DNA of 6,321 nucleotides, from the NCBI GenBank assembly GCA_903866355.1, contig CAIPNE010000274.1, forward strand, positions 1-6,321, written 5' to 3'. The position numbers and the translations under genes are program-made. Of this stretch, positions 1 through 5,908 are shown one piece after another; the stretch's first letter is position 1; each line of letters starts with the position of its first letter. The notes beneath the pieces were generated by a model. The model was not told the origin of the DNA and did no database searches. It saw nothing but the letters and a program-made list of their open reading frames with translations. This stretch comes from an uncultured Gammaproteobacteria bacterium. GTDB taxonomy: Bacteria; Pseudomonadota; Gammaproteobacteria; Ga0077536.

Positions 1-543
1 GAAAAATGTGGTGTTGAATTGGATGCCGCCGGCGCGATTCGCGTCGACCCCCACTACCGTACCAATGTGCCATCCGTTTACGCGCTGGGGGATGTCACCA
101 ATCGCATTAACCTCACGCCTGTCGCGCTCGCCGAAGGCATGGCGTTGGTGCGTCGTTTGTTCGACGGGCGCGACCAAACAGTGGACTACGAGTACATCCC
201 CACCGCGATTTTCAGCCAGCCTCCGGTGGGCACGGTGGGCTACAGCGAAGCCGATGCGCGGCGCCATTTTGGAGAAATTGAGGTCTATACCTCAACCTTC
301 ACACCGCTGCGTTTCACCATTTCTCCGGTCAAGGAAAAGGCCTTCATGAAACTTATCGTGGCAACCCAGACCCGGCGCGTCGTGGGGCTGCACCTGTGCG
401 GCGAGGATGCCGGTGAGATTACCCAAGGCTTTGCAGTGGCAATGCGCGCGGGTGCCACCAAGGAGATATTTGATACGACCATCGGTATTCATCCGTCTTC
501 GGCGGAGGAATTGGTGACCATGCGCGAACCCACACGTCGCTAG
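1..543 (+). CDS. gor: Glutathione-disulfide reductase, C-terminal part (5' truncated by the window edge)
   Basis: The frame is open from base 1 to the TAG at 541-543 (180 codons), so the gene starts upstream; full-length family members are about 450 residues. Glutathione reductase is a cytoplasmic FAD enzyme that reduces GSSG with NADPH. Seen here: the FAD-binding segment SVYALGDVTNRINLTPVA (about 72-125), where the Asp of the GD motif contacts FAD; the switch to the dimerisation domain at YIPTAIFSQPPVGTVGYSE (from about 196); and the C-terminal active-site motif GIHPSSAEE (His codon at 490-492, Glu five residues on), which forms the proton-relay pair acting across the dimer. The HP..AEE..TMRE ending is typical of glutathione reductase rather than dihydrolipoamide or mercuric reductase. 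The redox-active CxxxxC and NADPH domain lie outside the window, so the exact subfamily is inferred. The next gene follows in the same direction after 79 bases. Confidence 0.88.
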   Translation, partial: EKCGVELDAAGAIRVDPHYRTNVPSVYALGDVTNRINLTPVALAEGMALVRRLFDGRDQTVDYEYIPTAIFSQPPVGTVGYSEADARRHFGEIEVYTSTFTPLRFTISPVKEKAFMKLIVATQTRRVVGLHLCGEDAGEITQGFAVAMRAGATKEIFDTTIGIHPSSAEELVTMREPTRR

Positions 544-581
544 TCGCGGGCTTGGGATAGCACAAAAAAAAACCATCAGCT

Positions 582-598
582 GGCCCGCTCCGCGGGTC
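582..598. terminator. Short GC hairpin between gor and the first ligase (weak terminator candidate)
   Basis: GGCCCGC and GCGGGTC pair over seven positions (one G-U) around a TCC loop. On the plus strand the hairpin is not followed by a T tract; instead A-rich runs flank it on both sides (CACAAAAAAAAA at 561-572 and CACAAAAAAT at 601-610). Read on the minus strand, the first A run becomes a T9 tract, but about nine bases from the stem. It could slow transcription between gor and the ligase or be a processing site; a true terminator for gor is doubtful. Confidence 0.25.
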
Positions 599-611
599 GC
601 CACAAAAAATA

Positions 612-617
612 AGGGAG
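612..617 (+). promoter_or_regulatory. Ribosome binding site of the first acyl-CoA ligase
   Basis: AGGGAG lies five bases before the ATG at 623, a good Shine-Dalgarno match. It supports this start over later in-frame methionines. Confidence 0.7.
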
Positions 618-622
618 TACGC

Positions 623-2239
623 ATGGACTGGTATCGCAAACGCACATTGGGCGGCATTTTGGACGAAGCGGCGCAGCGCTGGGGCGAACGCGAGGCGTTT
701 TCCTTCAATGGCCAACGCTGGACTTACGCCGCATTCCACGCGGAAACCAATCGCCTCGCCAAAGGCCTGATCGCACTGGGCGTGCAGCCCGGCGAGCACG
801 TGGCGGTCTGGATGACCAATCGCCCAGAATGGCTATTCATCATGTTTGGGATTGCCAAAGTGGGCGCCTGCATCGTGCCACTCAATACCCGCTACCGCAC
901 CGACGATGTGGCTTATACCCTCACCCAGTCGCGCAGTCGTACGCTCATCAGCCTAGACCGCTCGGGCCCGGTGGACTATCAAAGCATGCTGATGGAAGCG
1001 ATGCCTAACATCACTCAAACGCCCACCCGCCTCGTCATCGAAAATTACCCAGACCTCGAGCGCATCGTGATTTTAGGCGAGGTAAGCCTGCCGCATGCCA
1101 CCAGTTGGGCAGCACTGCTCGCCCTCGGCGAGGGCGTGAGCGACGCGACACTTAGCGCGCGCGCAGCGGCGGTCGATCCCGACGGTCTCATGATGCTCGC
1201 CTACACCTCTGGCACAACGGGGCATCCGAAAGGCGTGATGCACAGCCATCGCCCCATCCGTAATACCCACGAACGCAGCCAAATCATGGGCTATACGCAG
1301 TTCGACGTGCACATGAATTACCTCCCGCTTTTCCACATTTATGCGTTCAGCGAAATCGTCATGATGAGCGTCTTGTGCGGCTCGCGGCACGTCATGATGG
1401 ACGCCTTCGACGCGGAGCGAGCACTCGATTTGGCCGCACAAGAAAACGCCACGGTGCTGCACGGCTTCGAGGCGCACTGGCTGGATCTGCTCACCGCCCA
1501 AGCGCGCCAAGCACGCACGCTCAACGTGCGGATCGGCACGTTGCCCTCGGGTGTGGAGAGCACCATTCCCATCGCCGAGCGCGTGCAGGATGTTTTCTGC
1601 CCCACCATTTCCGGCTTTGGCATGAGCGAATCCTGGGCTTATGTGTCGGTCAACAATCCCCTGCATACCCGCGAGCAACGTGTGCAGGCGTCGGGCTATC
1701 CGATGAACGACTACGAATTTCGGGTGGTCAATGTCGACACCGGACACGAGCAACCGGTCGACGAAGCGGGCGAGTTGTGGGTGCGTGGGTATGCGGTGAT
1801 GCGGGGTTATTGGGAGAAACCCGAGGCGACCCTCGAGGCACTGGACGCGCAAGGCTGGCTCCATACCGGGGATATGGCGCGCGTGCGCAGCGATGGTCAT
1901 CTGGTGTTTTTGGGCCGTTACAAAGACATGCTGAAAGTCGGTGGGGAGAATGTCTCACCGGCAGAAGTGGAAGCCTATCTACGCAAAATGCCTGAAATCA
2001 TGGATGCGGCCGTGGTGGCCTATCCCGATCCCCGACTGGCCGAGGTGCCCGTCGCCTTTGTCATTCTGAAAGCCGGACAGCAAGTGAGCGCCGAAGAACT
2101 CATGGCTCGCATGAAAGGCAAGGTCGCCAGCTACAAAATTCCTCGGCATATCGTGTTTACCGACAGCTATCCCATGACGTCCTCAGGGAAAATTCGCAAA
2201 GTGGAACTGCGCGCACAAGCCCGCACACTGCTGGATTAA
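623..2239 (+). CDS. Acyl-CoA synthetase / class I adenylate-forming ligase
   Basis: 538 residues, complete, with a strong ribosome binding site. The family activates a carboxylic acid with ATP to an acyl-adenylate and then transfers it to CoA. All core motifs are seen: the ATP phosphate loop YTSGTTGHPKG (194-204); GFGMSE (331-336), which holds the adenine/acyl pocket and the catalytic Glu; HTGD (414-417), whose Asp binds ribose hydroxyls; the hinge GRYKD (431-435) followed by KVGGENVSPAEVE; and the C-terminal catalytic lysine in SGKIRK (K523). The N-terminal AMP-binding domain (about 10-430) and C-terminal lid (about 440-520) have usual lengths. No signal peptide or membrane helix, so it is probably cytosolic. 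The overall style fits fatty, aromatic or alicyclic acid ligases, but the acid substrate cannot be deduced. It lies 79 bases after gor and is convergent with the alpha/beta hydrolase gene. A 275-codon open frame on the opposite strand (1073-1900) is a shadow. Confidence 0.93.
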   Translation: MDWYRKRTLGGILDEAAQRWGEREAFSFNGQRWTYAAFHAETNRLAKGLIALGVQPGEHVAVWMTNRPEWLFIMFGIAKVGACIVPLNTRYRTDDVAYTLTQSRSRTLISLDRSGPVDYQSMLMEAMPNITQTPTRLVIENYPDLERIVILGEVSLPHATSWAALLALGEGVSDATLSARAAAVDPDGLMMLAYTSGTTGHPKGVMHSHRPIRNTHERSQIMGYTQFDVHMNYLPLFHIYAFSEIVMMSVLCGSRHVMMDAFDAERALDLAAQENATVLHGFEAHWLDLLTAQARQARTLNVRIGTLPSGVESTIPIAERVQDVFCPTISGFGMSESWAYVSVNNPLHTREQRVQASGYPMNDYEFRVVNVDTGHEQPVDEAGELWVRGYAVMRGYWEKPEATLEALDAQGWLHTGDMARVRSDGHLVFLGRYKDMLKVGGENVSPAEVEAYLRKMPEIMDAAVVAYPDPRLAEVPVAFVILKAGQQVSAEELMARMKGKVASYKIPRHIVFTDSYPMTSSGKIRKVELRAQARTLLD

Positions 2240-2267
2240 CCCCCAGCACTCGGGGTGGCTAGCCGCC

Positions 2268-2303
2268 CCCCACGCACCCAGAATGGTTCTTGGGTGCGTG
2301 GGG
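2268..2303. terminator. Long hairpin at the convergent junction (candidate bidirectional terminator)
   Basis: CCCCACGCACCC (2268-2279) pairs perfectly with GGGTGCGTGGGG (2292-2303). Inside it AGAA (2280-2283) pairs with TTCT (2287-2290) around a TGG loop, leaving one bulged T. The stem starts 28 bases after the ligase stop at 2239. No T tract follows on either strand, so it is not a textbook intrinsic terminator, but its strength and place between converging genes suggest transcription termination or mRNA 3'-end protection. Confidence 0.55.
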
Positions 2304-2315
2304 AACTTCAACCGC

Positions 2316-2333
2316 GCGCCTCAGCAGAGGCGC
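2316..2333. terminator. Second hairpin at the convergent junction
   Basis: GCGCCTC (2316-2322) pairs perfectly with GAGGCGC (2327-2333) around an AGCA tetraloop. It is the middle of three stems between the converging ligase and hydrolase genes and lacks an adjacent T tract. Role inferred from position only. Confidence 0.4.
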
Positions 2334-2340
2334 CCAATCG

Positions 2341-2360
2341 CGGGGCGTTCACCCGCCCCG
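2341..2360. terminator. Third hairpin, just after the hydrolase stop codon
   Basis: CGGGGCG (2341-2347) pairs perfectly with CGCCCCG (2354-2360) around a six-base loop. It begins eight bases beyond the minus-strand hydrolase stop (2369-2371), a good place for a 3'-end stem of that transcript. No T tract follows on the minus strand. Confidence 0.4.
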
Positions 2361-2368
2361 GCACGGGC

Positions 2369-3268
2369 CTAACGGCAGAGGTGCTTGACGAACCAGTCGC
2401 GCGCCGCAGCGCTCGTTTCGTCAAATTTCTCGATGTACGCCGCGTAGTGATCAGACTGAATGACATGCAGGGCTTTGGGGCCTTGCACCCGCGCGTAGCA
2501 CGAGAGCGCAATGTCGGTGGGGGTGGTGGTATCCACCGCTGCCACGATCATCAGCAACGGCGTAGGGCTGATGTATTCCATGTAGCCCATCACGTCGTAC
2601 TCGCCCATGTATTCGATGGAGCGCAGCGTGACGCGATTTTCCCACGTGCACTTGGGGTCTTTGTCCACGTAATGATGGATAAAGTTATAGGTTGCGGTGC
2701 CGGGGAAAACATGCGGTTCGTTGGGATCGAGTGAGCACATTTTCAGGTAAGCCGAAGGCTCGCCACGCACGCGCCGCACGCGGTCTTCGTCCAGCATTTT
2801 GCGGAATCCTTCCACCGCACCGATGGGCAGGAACTGCTGCAAATTGTGGTGCCCGCGCATGAACGGCACTTGGCTGACCACGCATTTCACCCGTCGGTCG
2901 ATCGCGGCCACCGCGCACACGGTGCCACCGGTGTAGCTAGTGCCCCACACGCCGATGCGTTCCGGATCCACTTCTTTTTGACCCTGCGCAAAAGTAATTG
3001 CGGAGCGGTAATCGCGGCGCTGCCAGGTGGGATCGATTTCTGAGCGTGGTTCGCCGTCCGAAGCCCCAAGGCAGCGATTGTCATACACCAAAACGGCCAG
3101 ACCGCCGGCCGCAAAGGCTTCGGCGAACTTATCCAGGGACATTTCTTTGGTGCCCGAGAAACCATGGGCCATTACCACACAGGGGAACGGGCCTTTGCCT
3201 TTTTTGGGCTTGTAAAACCAGCCGCGTAAAGTGACGCCATCGGCGTTGAATTCAATATCTCGACGCAT
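2369..3268 (-). CDS. Alpha/beta hydrolase (S15 / polyketide-transferase-af380-like)
   Basis: 299 residues, complete; ATG at 3268-3266 preceded by GGGGAG at a six-base spacing. The start MRRDIEFNADGVTLRGW and the order of motifs fit cytosolic alpha/beta hydrolases related to peptidase S15 and the fungal polyketide transferase af380 group. Visible catalytic parts: oxyanion-hole HG (35-36) in MAHGFSGTKEM; YDNRCLGASDGEPR (62-75) with the family's GxSDGEPR signature; nucleophile elbow GTSYTGG with Ser111; acid Asp246 in AAVDTTTPTD; and His274 in SDHYAAY. A cap-like insert spans about 135-230. The elbow is GxSxT followed by GG instead of strict GxSxG, which I recall as usual in this group (Ser or Thr at that place). 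No signal peptide. It lies 86 bases downstream of the second ligase in the same direction, so the two are probably cotranscribed; it may hydrolyse an ester, lactone or CoA thioester linked to the ligase's acid. The true substrate is unknown, and the name polyketide transferase must not be taken as its function. Confidence 0.88.
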   Translation of the reverse strand: MRRDIEFNADGVTLRGWFYKPKKGKGPFPCVVMAHGFSGTKEMSLDKFAEAFAAGGLAVLVYDNRCLGASDGEPRSEIDPTWQRRDYRSAITFAQGQKEVDPERIGVWGTSYTGGTVCAVAAIDRRVKCVVSQVPFMRGHHNLQQFLPIGAVEGFRKMLDEDRVRRVRGEPSAYLKMCSLDPNEPHVFPGTATYNFIHHYVDKDPKCTWENRVTLRSIEYMGEYDVMGYMEYISPTPLLMIVAAVDTTTPTDIALSCYARVQGPKALHVIQSDHYAAYIEKFDETSAAARDWFVKHLCR

Positions 3269-3274
3269 GTTTTT

Positions 3275-3280
3275 CTCCCC
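3275..3280 (-). promoter_or_regulatory. Ribosome binding site of the alpha/beta hydrolase
   Basis: On the minus strand GGGGAG sits six bases before the ATG at 3268, fixing the start. Just upstream, between this gene and the ligase, is a 10-base palindrome GCACCGGTGC (3329-3338). Confidence 0.7.
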
Positions 3281-3328
3281 AGAGTGTTATTGGTTGGTTC
3301 ACGATTAGTCGCTTGCATAATCTGCGCT

Positions 3329-3338
3329 GCACCGGTGC
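3329..3338. repeat. 10-base perfect palindrome between ligase 2 and hydrolase
   Basis: GCACCGGTGC reads the same on both strands and lies in the 86-base gap, about 60 bases upstream of the hydrolase start and 17 bases past the ligase stop. It could be an intercistronic stem-loop or a protein site; short GC palindromes also arise by chance. Confidence 0.3.
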
Positions 3339-3354
3339 GCTGGCAAGGCTCGGA

Positions 3355-4923
3355 TCACACCGTGAGCGTCATCGCCATTTCCCGTAGTTTGGCCCGCTGG
3401 ATTTTTGTCCCGTTGGCGCTCGCCGTGGTGGGGAACGCCGCCAGCGTAAAAATTCGTCGCGGTAGCTTGTAGCCCGCCAGCTGCGTACGGCACCACTCGC
3501 GCAACGCGGTTTCAGCCACTGGCGGCCCGGCGAGCGTTACAAAACCGATGGCCACCGGTTCGCGCCCGAGGGTAATGCCCACCACTTGCGCCCCAAGCAC
3601 TGACGGATGGCTTTCTAGCACGGCCTCTATTTCCTGCGGACTGGTCAAAAAACCACCCAGCCGCAGCACGTCACCCATGCGCGTGACATAACAAAAACGC
3701 CCATCGGCTTCGAGATAACCTAAATCGCCGGTACGAAACCAGCCATCCTCGGTGAAGGCTAGTTGCGTCGCCTGCGGGTCGTTGTAGTACTCGCCCATCA
3801 CACTGGGGCCACGGAGTTCTATTTCGCCTGATTCACCGGGTGCTAGCACCTCACCGGTGTCTGGGTCACGCACGCGTACCGCTGCTTGCGGAGAACTGAG
3901 TACGCCACCGCCTTTTGCGCGTTCCGCGGCGGGTAAGTGGTGGGGTTGCAGCGCGTAGAACGCGAGGCATTCGCTCATGCCATAAAGCCCACAGGCCAGC
4001 ACACCGCGCGCGGCGGCTTGCGTGACGATGTCGTCCAGTGCGGGGTTGAATTTCGCGTAGCCAAAAAAGCGTAGCTGCGGAAAAGGCTGGGATTCGGGTC
4101 GCGCAGCGAGCAGGCGCTCGAGCATGTCGTCGCCACCGTTGGCGTGAGTGATGGCGTCGGTGCGTAAAAATTCGGCCGCCGGTGCGGCATCGAAAAGCGG
4201 CAGCATGCGCATCGGCGCGCCTGCGGCGAGCGCGGCGAGCGCCTGGGTGAACCCAAAAACCCCGCACAACGGCAGGGCCTGGAGCACCCGGCTGTCGGGC
4301 TGGTCCAAACCGAAAGCGCTGACCACATCCCGCGCGTGCTGCACAATGCCCCCCTGCGCATGACACACAAATTTGGGCGCCTTGGTGGTACCCGAGGTGG
4401 TAAAGAGGATGCAGCGCGCCTGTGCCCCTGCCGCAACGGTGGTGTCTTCCGGTGCTCCCGCCAAAGTGGCCCACGGCGTGATCCGCCGGCCACCAAAATG
4501 AAACGCCTCATCACCTTCCTCTACGTAGGTCACGACCTCGGTTAGCGCGCTCAGTGCCGCTGGCTCTACGGCTTCCAGAATGCCGCGAAAATCGATCGCC
4601 TTGAAACCCGGCCACAACACCAGCAGCTTGCAACCACTGCGGCTAAGAATGTCCTGCACTTCGTGCGCGCGGAATCGCGTATTGAGCGACACCGCAATCG
4701 CCCCGAGACGCGCGCAGGCAAAAAATAGGGTCAACCACGCAGGAATATTGGGCAGCCACAGCGCCACTCGGTCGCCGGGGCCCACACCGATCGCACGCAG
4801 ACCGGCCGCCAAGCGGCGACTGGCAATGGCTAAATCGCCCGTGGTCAACCGCACCGTGCCGTAGTCGATCGCCGGGCGCGCAGCCGGCAGATCATCCAAA
4901 AACTGGGTCAGGCTTTCGTTCAT
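3355..4923 (-). CDS. Divergent AMP-dependent acyl-CoA synthetase / ligase
   Basis: 522 residues, complete, ATG at 4923-4921, TGA at 3357-3355. It belongs to the same adenylate-forming superfamily as the ligase at 623-2239 but is clearly not a recent copy. Motifs: phosphate loop TTSGTTKAPK (175-184), with Lys where Gly is usual; GLYGMSE (312-318); GEIELRGPSVMGEYYNDP (366-383); RTGD (397-400); hinge TRMGD (414-418), where Asp418 is kept but the usual preceding Lys is Gly; and NGTKIQRAKLR near the end, with Lys507 in the place of the catalytic lid lysine although the usual SGK is GTK. All catalytic residues therefore seem present and it should be active, probably as an acyl-CoA ligase on an unknown acid. 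No signal peptide. The ribosome binding site is weak (GCGGGTGC before the ATG), and an inverted repeat (4935-4954) lies immediately upstream. It is followed after 86 bases by the hydrolase gene. Confidence 0.9.
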   Translation of the reverse strand: MNESLTQFLDDLPAARPAIDYGTVRLTTGDLAIASRRLAAGLRAIGVGPGDRVALWLPNIPAWLTLFFACARLGAIAVSLNTRFRAHEVQDILSRSGCKLLVLWPGFKAIDFRGILEAVEPAALSALTEVVTYVEEGDEAFHFGGRRITPWATLAGAPEDTTVAAGAQARCILFTTSGTTKAPKFVCHAQGGIVQHARDVVSAFGLDQPDSRVLQALPLCGVFGFTQALAALAAGAPMRMLPLFDAAPAAEFLRTDAITHANGGDDMLERLLAARPESQPFPQLRFFGYAKFNPALDDIVTQAAARGVLACGLYGMSECLAFYALQPHHLPAAERAKGGGVLSSPQAAVRVRDPDTGEVLAPGESGEIELRGPSVMGEYYNDPQATQLAFTEDGWFRTGDLGYLEADGRFCYVTRMGDVLRLGGFLTSPQEIEAVLESHPSVLGAQVVGITLGREPVAIGFVTLAGPPVAETALREWCRTQLAGYKLPRRIFTLAAFPTTASANGTKIQRAKLREMAMTLTV

Positions 4924-4934
4924 GAAGCACCCGC

Positions 4935-4954
4935 GGCAACTGGAATGAGTTGCC
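4935..4954. promoter_or_regulatory. Inverted repeat directly upstream of ligase 2 (possible operator or leader hairpin)
   Basis: GGCAACT (4935-4941) and AGTTGCC (4948-4954) are perfect inverted repeats around six bases. A second overlapping pair, ACTGG (4939-4943) and CCAGT (4953-4957), uses part of the same bases. The repeat begins only 11 bases before the ATG at 4923, so a bound repressor or an RNA stem here could block translation or transcription of the ligase-hydrolase pair. No regulator gene is in the window. Confidence 0.4.
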
Positions 4955-5236
4955 AGTCTGTACCGGCTATCCGTGTGCTGGCAAATTCCCGTACCGTAAC
5001 GGCGATGTCGGACAACGCCGCCACCGAACAGATGAATTGGGCACGGCAGCGCTTCGCTATCCAGTTCGAAAGTCGACTGCAGCCGGCTTAACCGACAGGG
5101 CGTTTACACAAGATCCTAGACACCGTCGGCTTTTGGATCTGACGCGGATGGATGACGGACTCAATGACTGTGCGTGGCGAACACCAAGCCTCGCTATTGA
5201 GCGATGAGCAGGCCGCTGCTTGCCTGCATTGTGAAG

Positions 5237-5271
5237 ATAGTCGGGATGATGCGAGGCGCCAACCCGACTAT
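5237..5271 (-). terminator. Hairpin after the secreted-protein gene (candidate terminator)
   Basis: ATAGTCGGG (5237-5245) and CCCGACTAT (5263-5271) are perfect nine-base inverted repeats around a 17-base loop. The stem starts 18 bases after the minus-strand stop codon (5292-5290). The sequence after the stem on the minus strand, CTTCACAATG, has no T tract, so termination efficiency is uncertain, but the position is right for a 3'-end structure. Confidence 0.45.
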
Positions 5272-5289
5272 GCGACATCCCTAGCGAGC

Positions 5290-5769
5290 CTAATCCAAGT
5301 TATAAACGCTACCGTTGAACGACATCGTCGCCAGCTCGACTACGCCTACCGAGAAGGTGCTCTTGCCTTCGGTATTAACCCCGATGGTCTTCACTTGCCA
5401 ACGGTGTTTGCCGAGCGCCTTCCAAGCACCTTGAATTTTAGCGTTCATCAGCACGCCATCGGGACGAAACGCTGTGGCATTTGCCATGTACTGGCCCGTG
5501 GTGCCCTGCGCGTCAATTGGCTTCATAAAAGTGGCGGTGACGCCGACGGTTCCAAAACGTCCTACGTCAGCGGTGCTCTGCATATTCAAAACATTTCTAT
5601 CGTCGAGATAAGTAACGGAACTCACCTTGAAGGAAAAATCTGCGATTTTACTTCCCACCACGCCAGCAACGCCGGGGCTCTCTGCAAACACGGGGCTGGC
5701 CGAAAAGCAAAACAGCAAGATTGACGTTCCCATCGCGCTGCGGATAGTCGAGCTCAGTGCATTTTTCAT
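5290..5769 (-). CDS. Small secreted/periplasmic protein of unknown function
   Basis: 159 residues, complete; ATG at 5769-5767 with AGGA eight bases upstream. The N-terminus is a clear Sec signal peptide: K2 and R10 before a hydrophobic core (about 13-24) and a likely cleavage site SPVFA|ESPG after residue 29. The mature part of about 130 residues has no cysteine, so it is not a lipoprotein and has no disulfides. It is rich in alternating polar/hydrophobic stretches and glycines (VGRFGTVGVTATF, KSTFSVGVVELATMSF), which suggests a beta-sheet or small barrel fold; this is inference. The basic patch KALGKHRWQVK is notable. I do not recognise the family. The opposite-strand 190-codon frame (5152-5724) is taken as a shadow because it lacks a signal, a ribosome site and recognisable domains. 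The gene has its own long upstream region with an FNR-type box and a candidate 3' hairpin, so it is probably monocistronic. Confidence 0.82.
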   Translation of the reverse strand: MKNALSSTIRSAMGTSILLFCFSASPVFAESPGVAGVVGSKIADFSFKVSSVTYLDDRNVLNMQSTADVGRFGTVGVTATFMKPIDAQGTTGQYMANATAFRPDGVLMNAKIQGAWKALGKHRWQVKTIGVNTEGKSTFSVGVVELATMSFNGSVYNLD

Positions 5770-5777
5770 TTTCGGTT

Positions 5778-5781
5778 TCCT
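5778..5781 (-). promoter_or_regulatory. Ribosome binding site of the secreted protein
   Basis: On the minus strand AGGA within AAAGGAAA lies eight bases before the ATG at 5769. It decides between this start and the in-frame Met13, which would destroy the signal peptide. Confidence 0.65.
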
Positions 5782-5880
5782 TTCAGAAGTGTGGTCATCA
5801 CGTTTTTCACGAAGGAGTCAGTCATGTCCCGAGTCGTCGCTGCGGCATCAGCACGCCGCCAGACTCGTGCCATCGGCCGC

Positions 5881-5886
5881 AAGATC
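5881..5886 (-). promoter_or_regulatory. Weak -10 element candidate for the secreted-protein gene
   Basis: On the minus strand GATCTT keeps the key A at position 2 and T at position 6 of the -10 consensus. Its centre is 32 bases downstream of the centre of the FNR-type box, the spacing expected for a class II activator promoter (activator at -41.5, -10 centred near -9.5). The predicted transcript would start near 5874, giving a leader of about 105 bases. The hexamer itself is poor, so the call rests mainly on spacing. Confidence 0.3.
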
Positions 5887-5908
5887 CCACTAGTGACCTT
5901 TGAAAATA

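Larger units (their letters stand above)
4924..5289. other. Intergenic stretch with no convincing gene
   Basis: This 366-base gap separates the start of ligase 2 from the end of the secreted-protein gene; both are on the minus strand. It must hold the ligase promoter unless ligase 2 is read through from upstream, but no clear -35/-10 pair stands out. Both strands hold short open stretches: a minus-strand frame from 5087 to the TGA at 4922-4920, ending DWQLIPVAAGAS and overlapping the ligase ATG as ATGA; and a plus-strand frame from ATG 4945 to TAA 5090 (48 codons). Neither has a strong ribosome binding site, and they overlap, so at most one is real; gene debris is possible. Inverted repeats at 4935-4954 and 5237-5271 are listed separately. 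Confidence 0.5.

Noticed and set aside
561..610. A-rich runs flanking a hairpin, considered as an intrinsic terminator of gor
   Set aside because: On the plus strand the runs are A, not T. In the minus direction the T tract is about nine bases from the stem and there is no minus-strand gene to end.
1073..1900. 275-codon open frame on the minus strand
   Set aside because: It lies wholly inside the well-supported ligase at 623-2239, is rich in His/Arg/Ala as expected of antisense reading, and has no recognisable domain.
1375..1995. 206-codon plus-strand frame
   Set aside because: Same-strand shadow inside the first ligase in another frame; Arg-rich translation without motifs.
2255..2734. 159-codon plus-strand frame at the convergent junction
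   Set aside because: It runs through the hairpin cluster and is antisense to the hydrolase; Arg/Val/His-rich translation and no domain.
623..4923. The two ligases as an inverted duplication
   Set aside because: They share only superfamily motifs and differ in length, motif variants and most residues; not a recent duplication.
5152..5724. 190-codon plus-strand frame, longer than the minus-strand gene it overlaps
   Set aside because: The minus-strand frame has a clear signal peptide, a ribosome binding site and a protein-like sequence; the plus-strand one has none of these. Its first 45 codons lie outside the overlap and look mildly protein-like, so it was considered before rejection.
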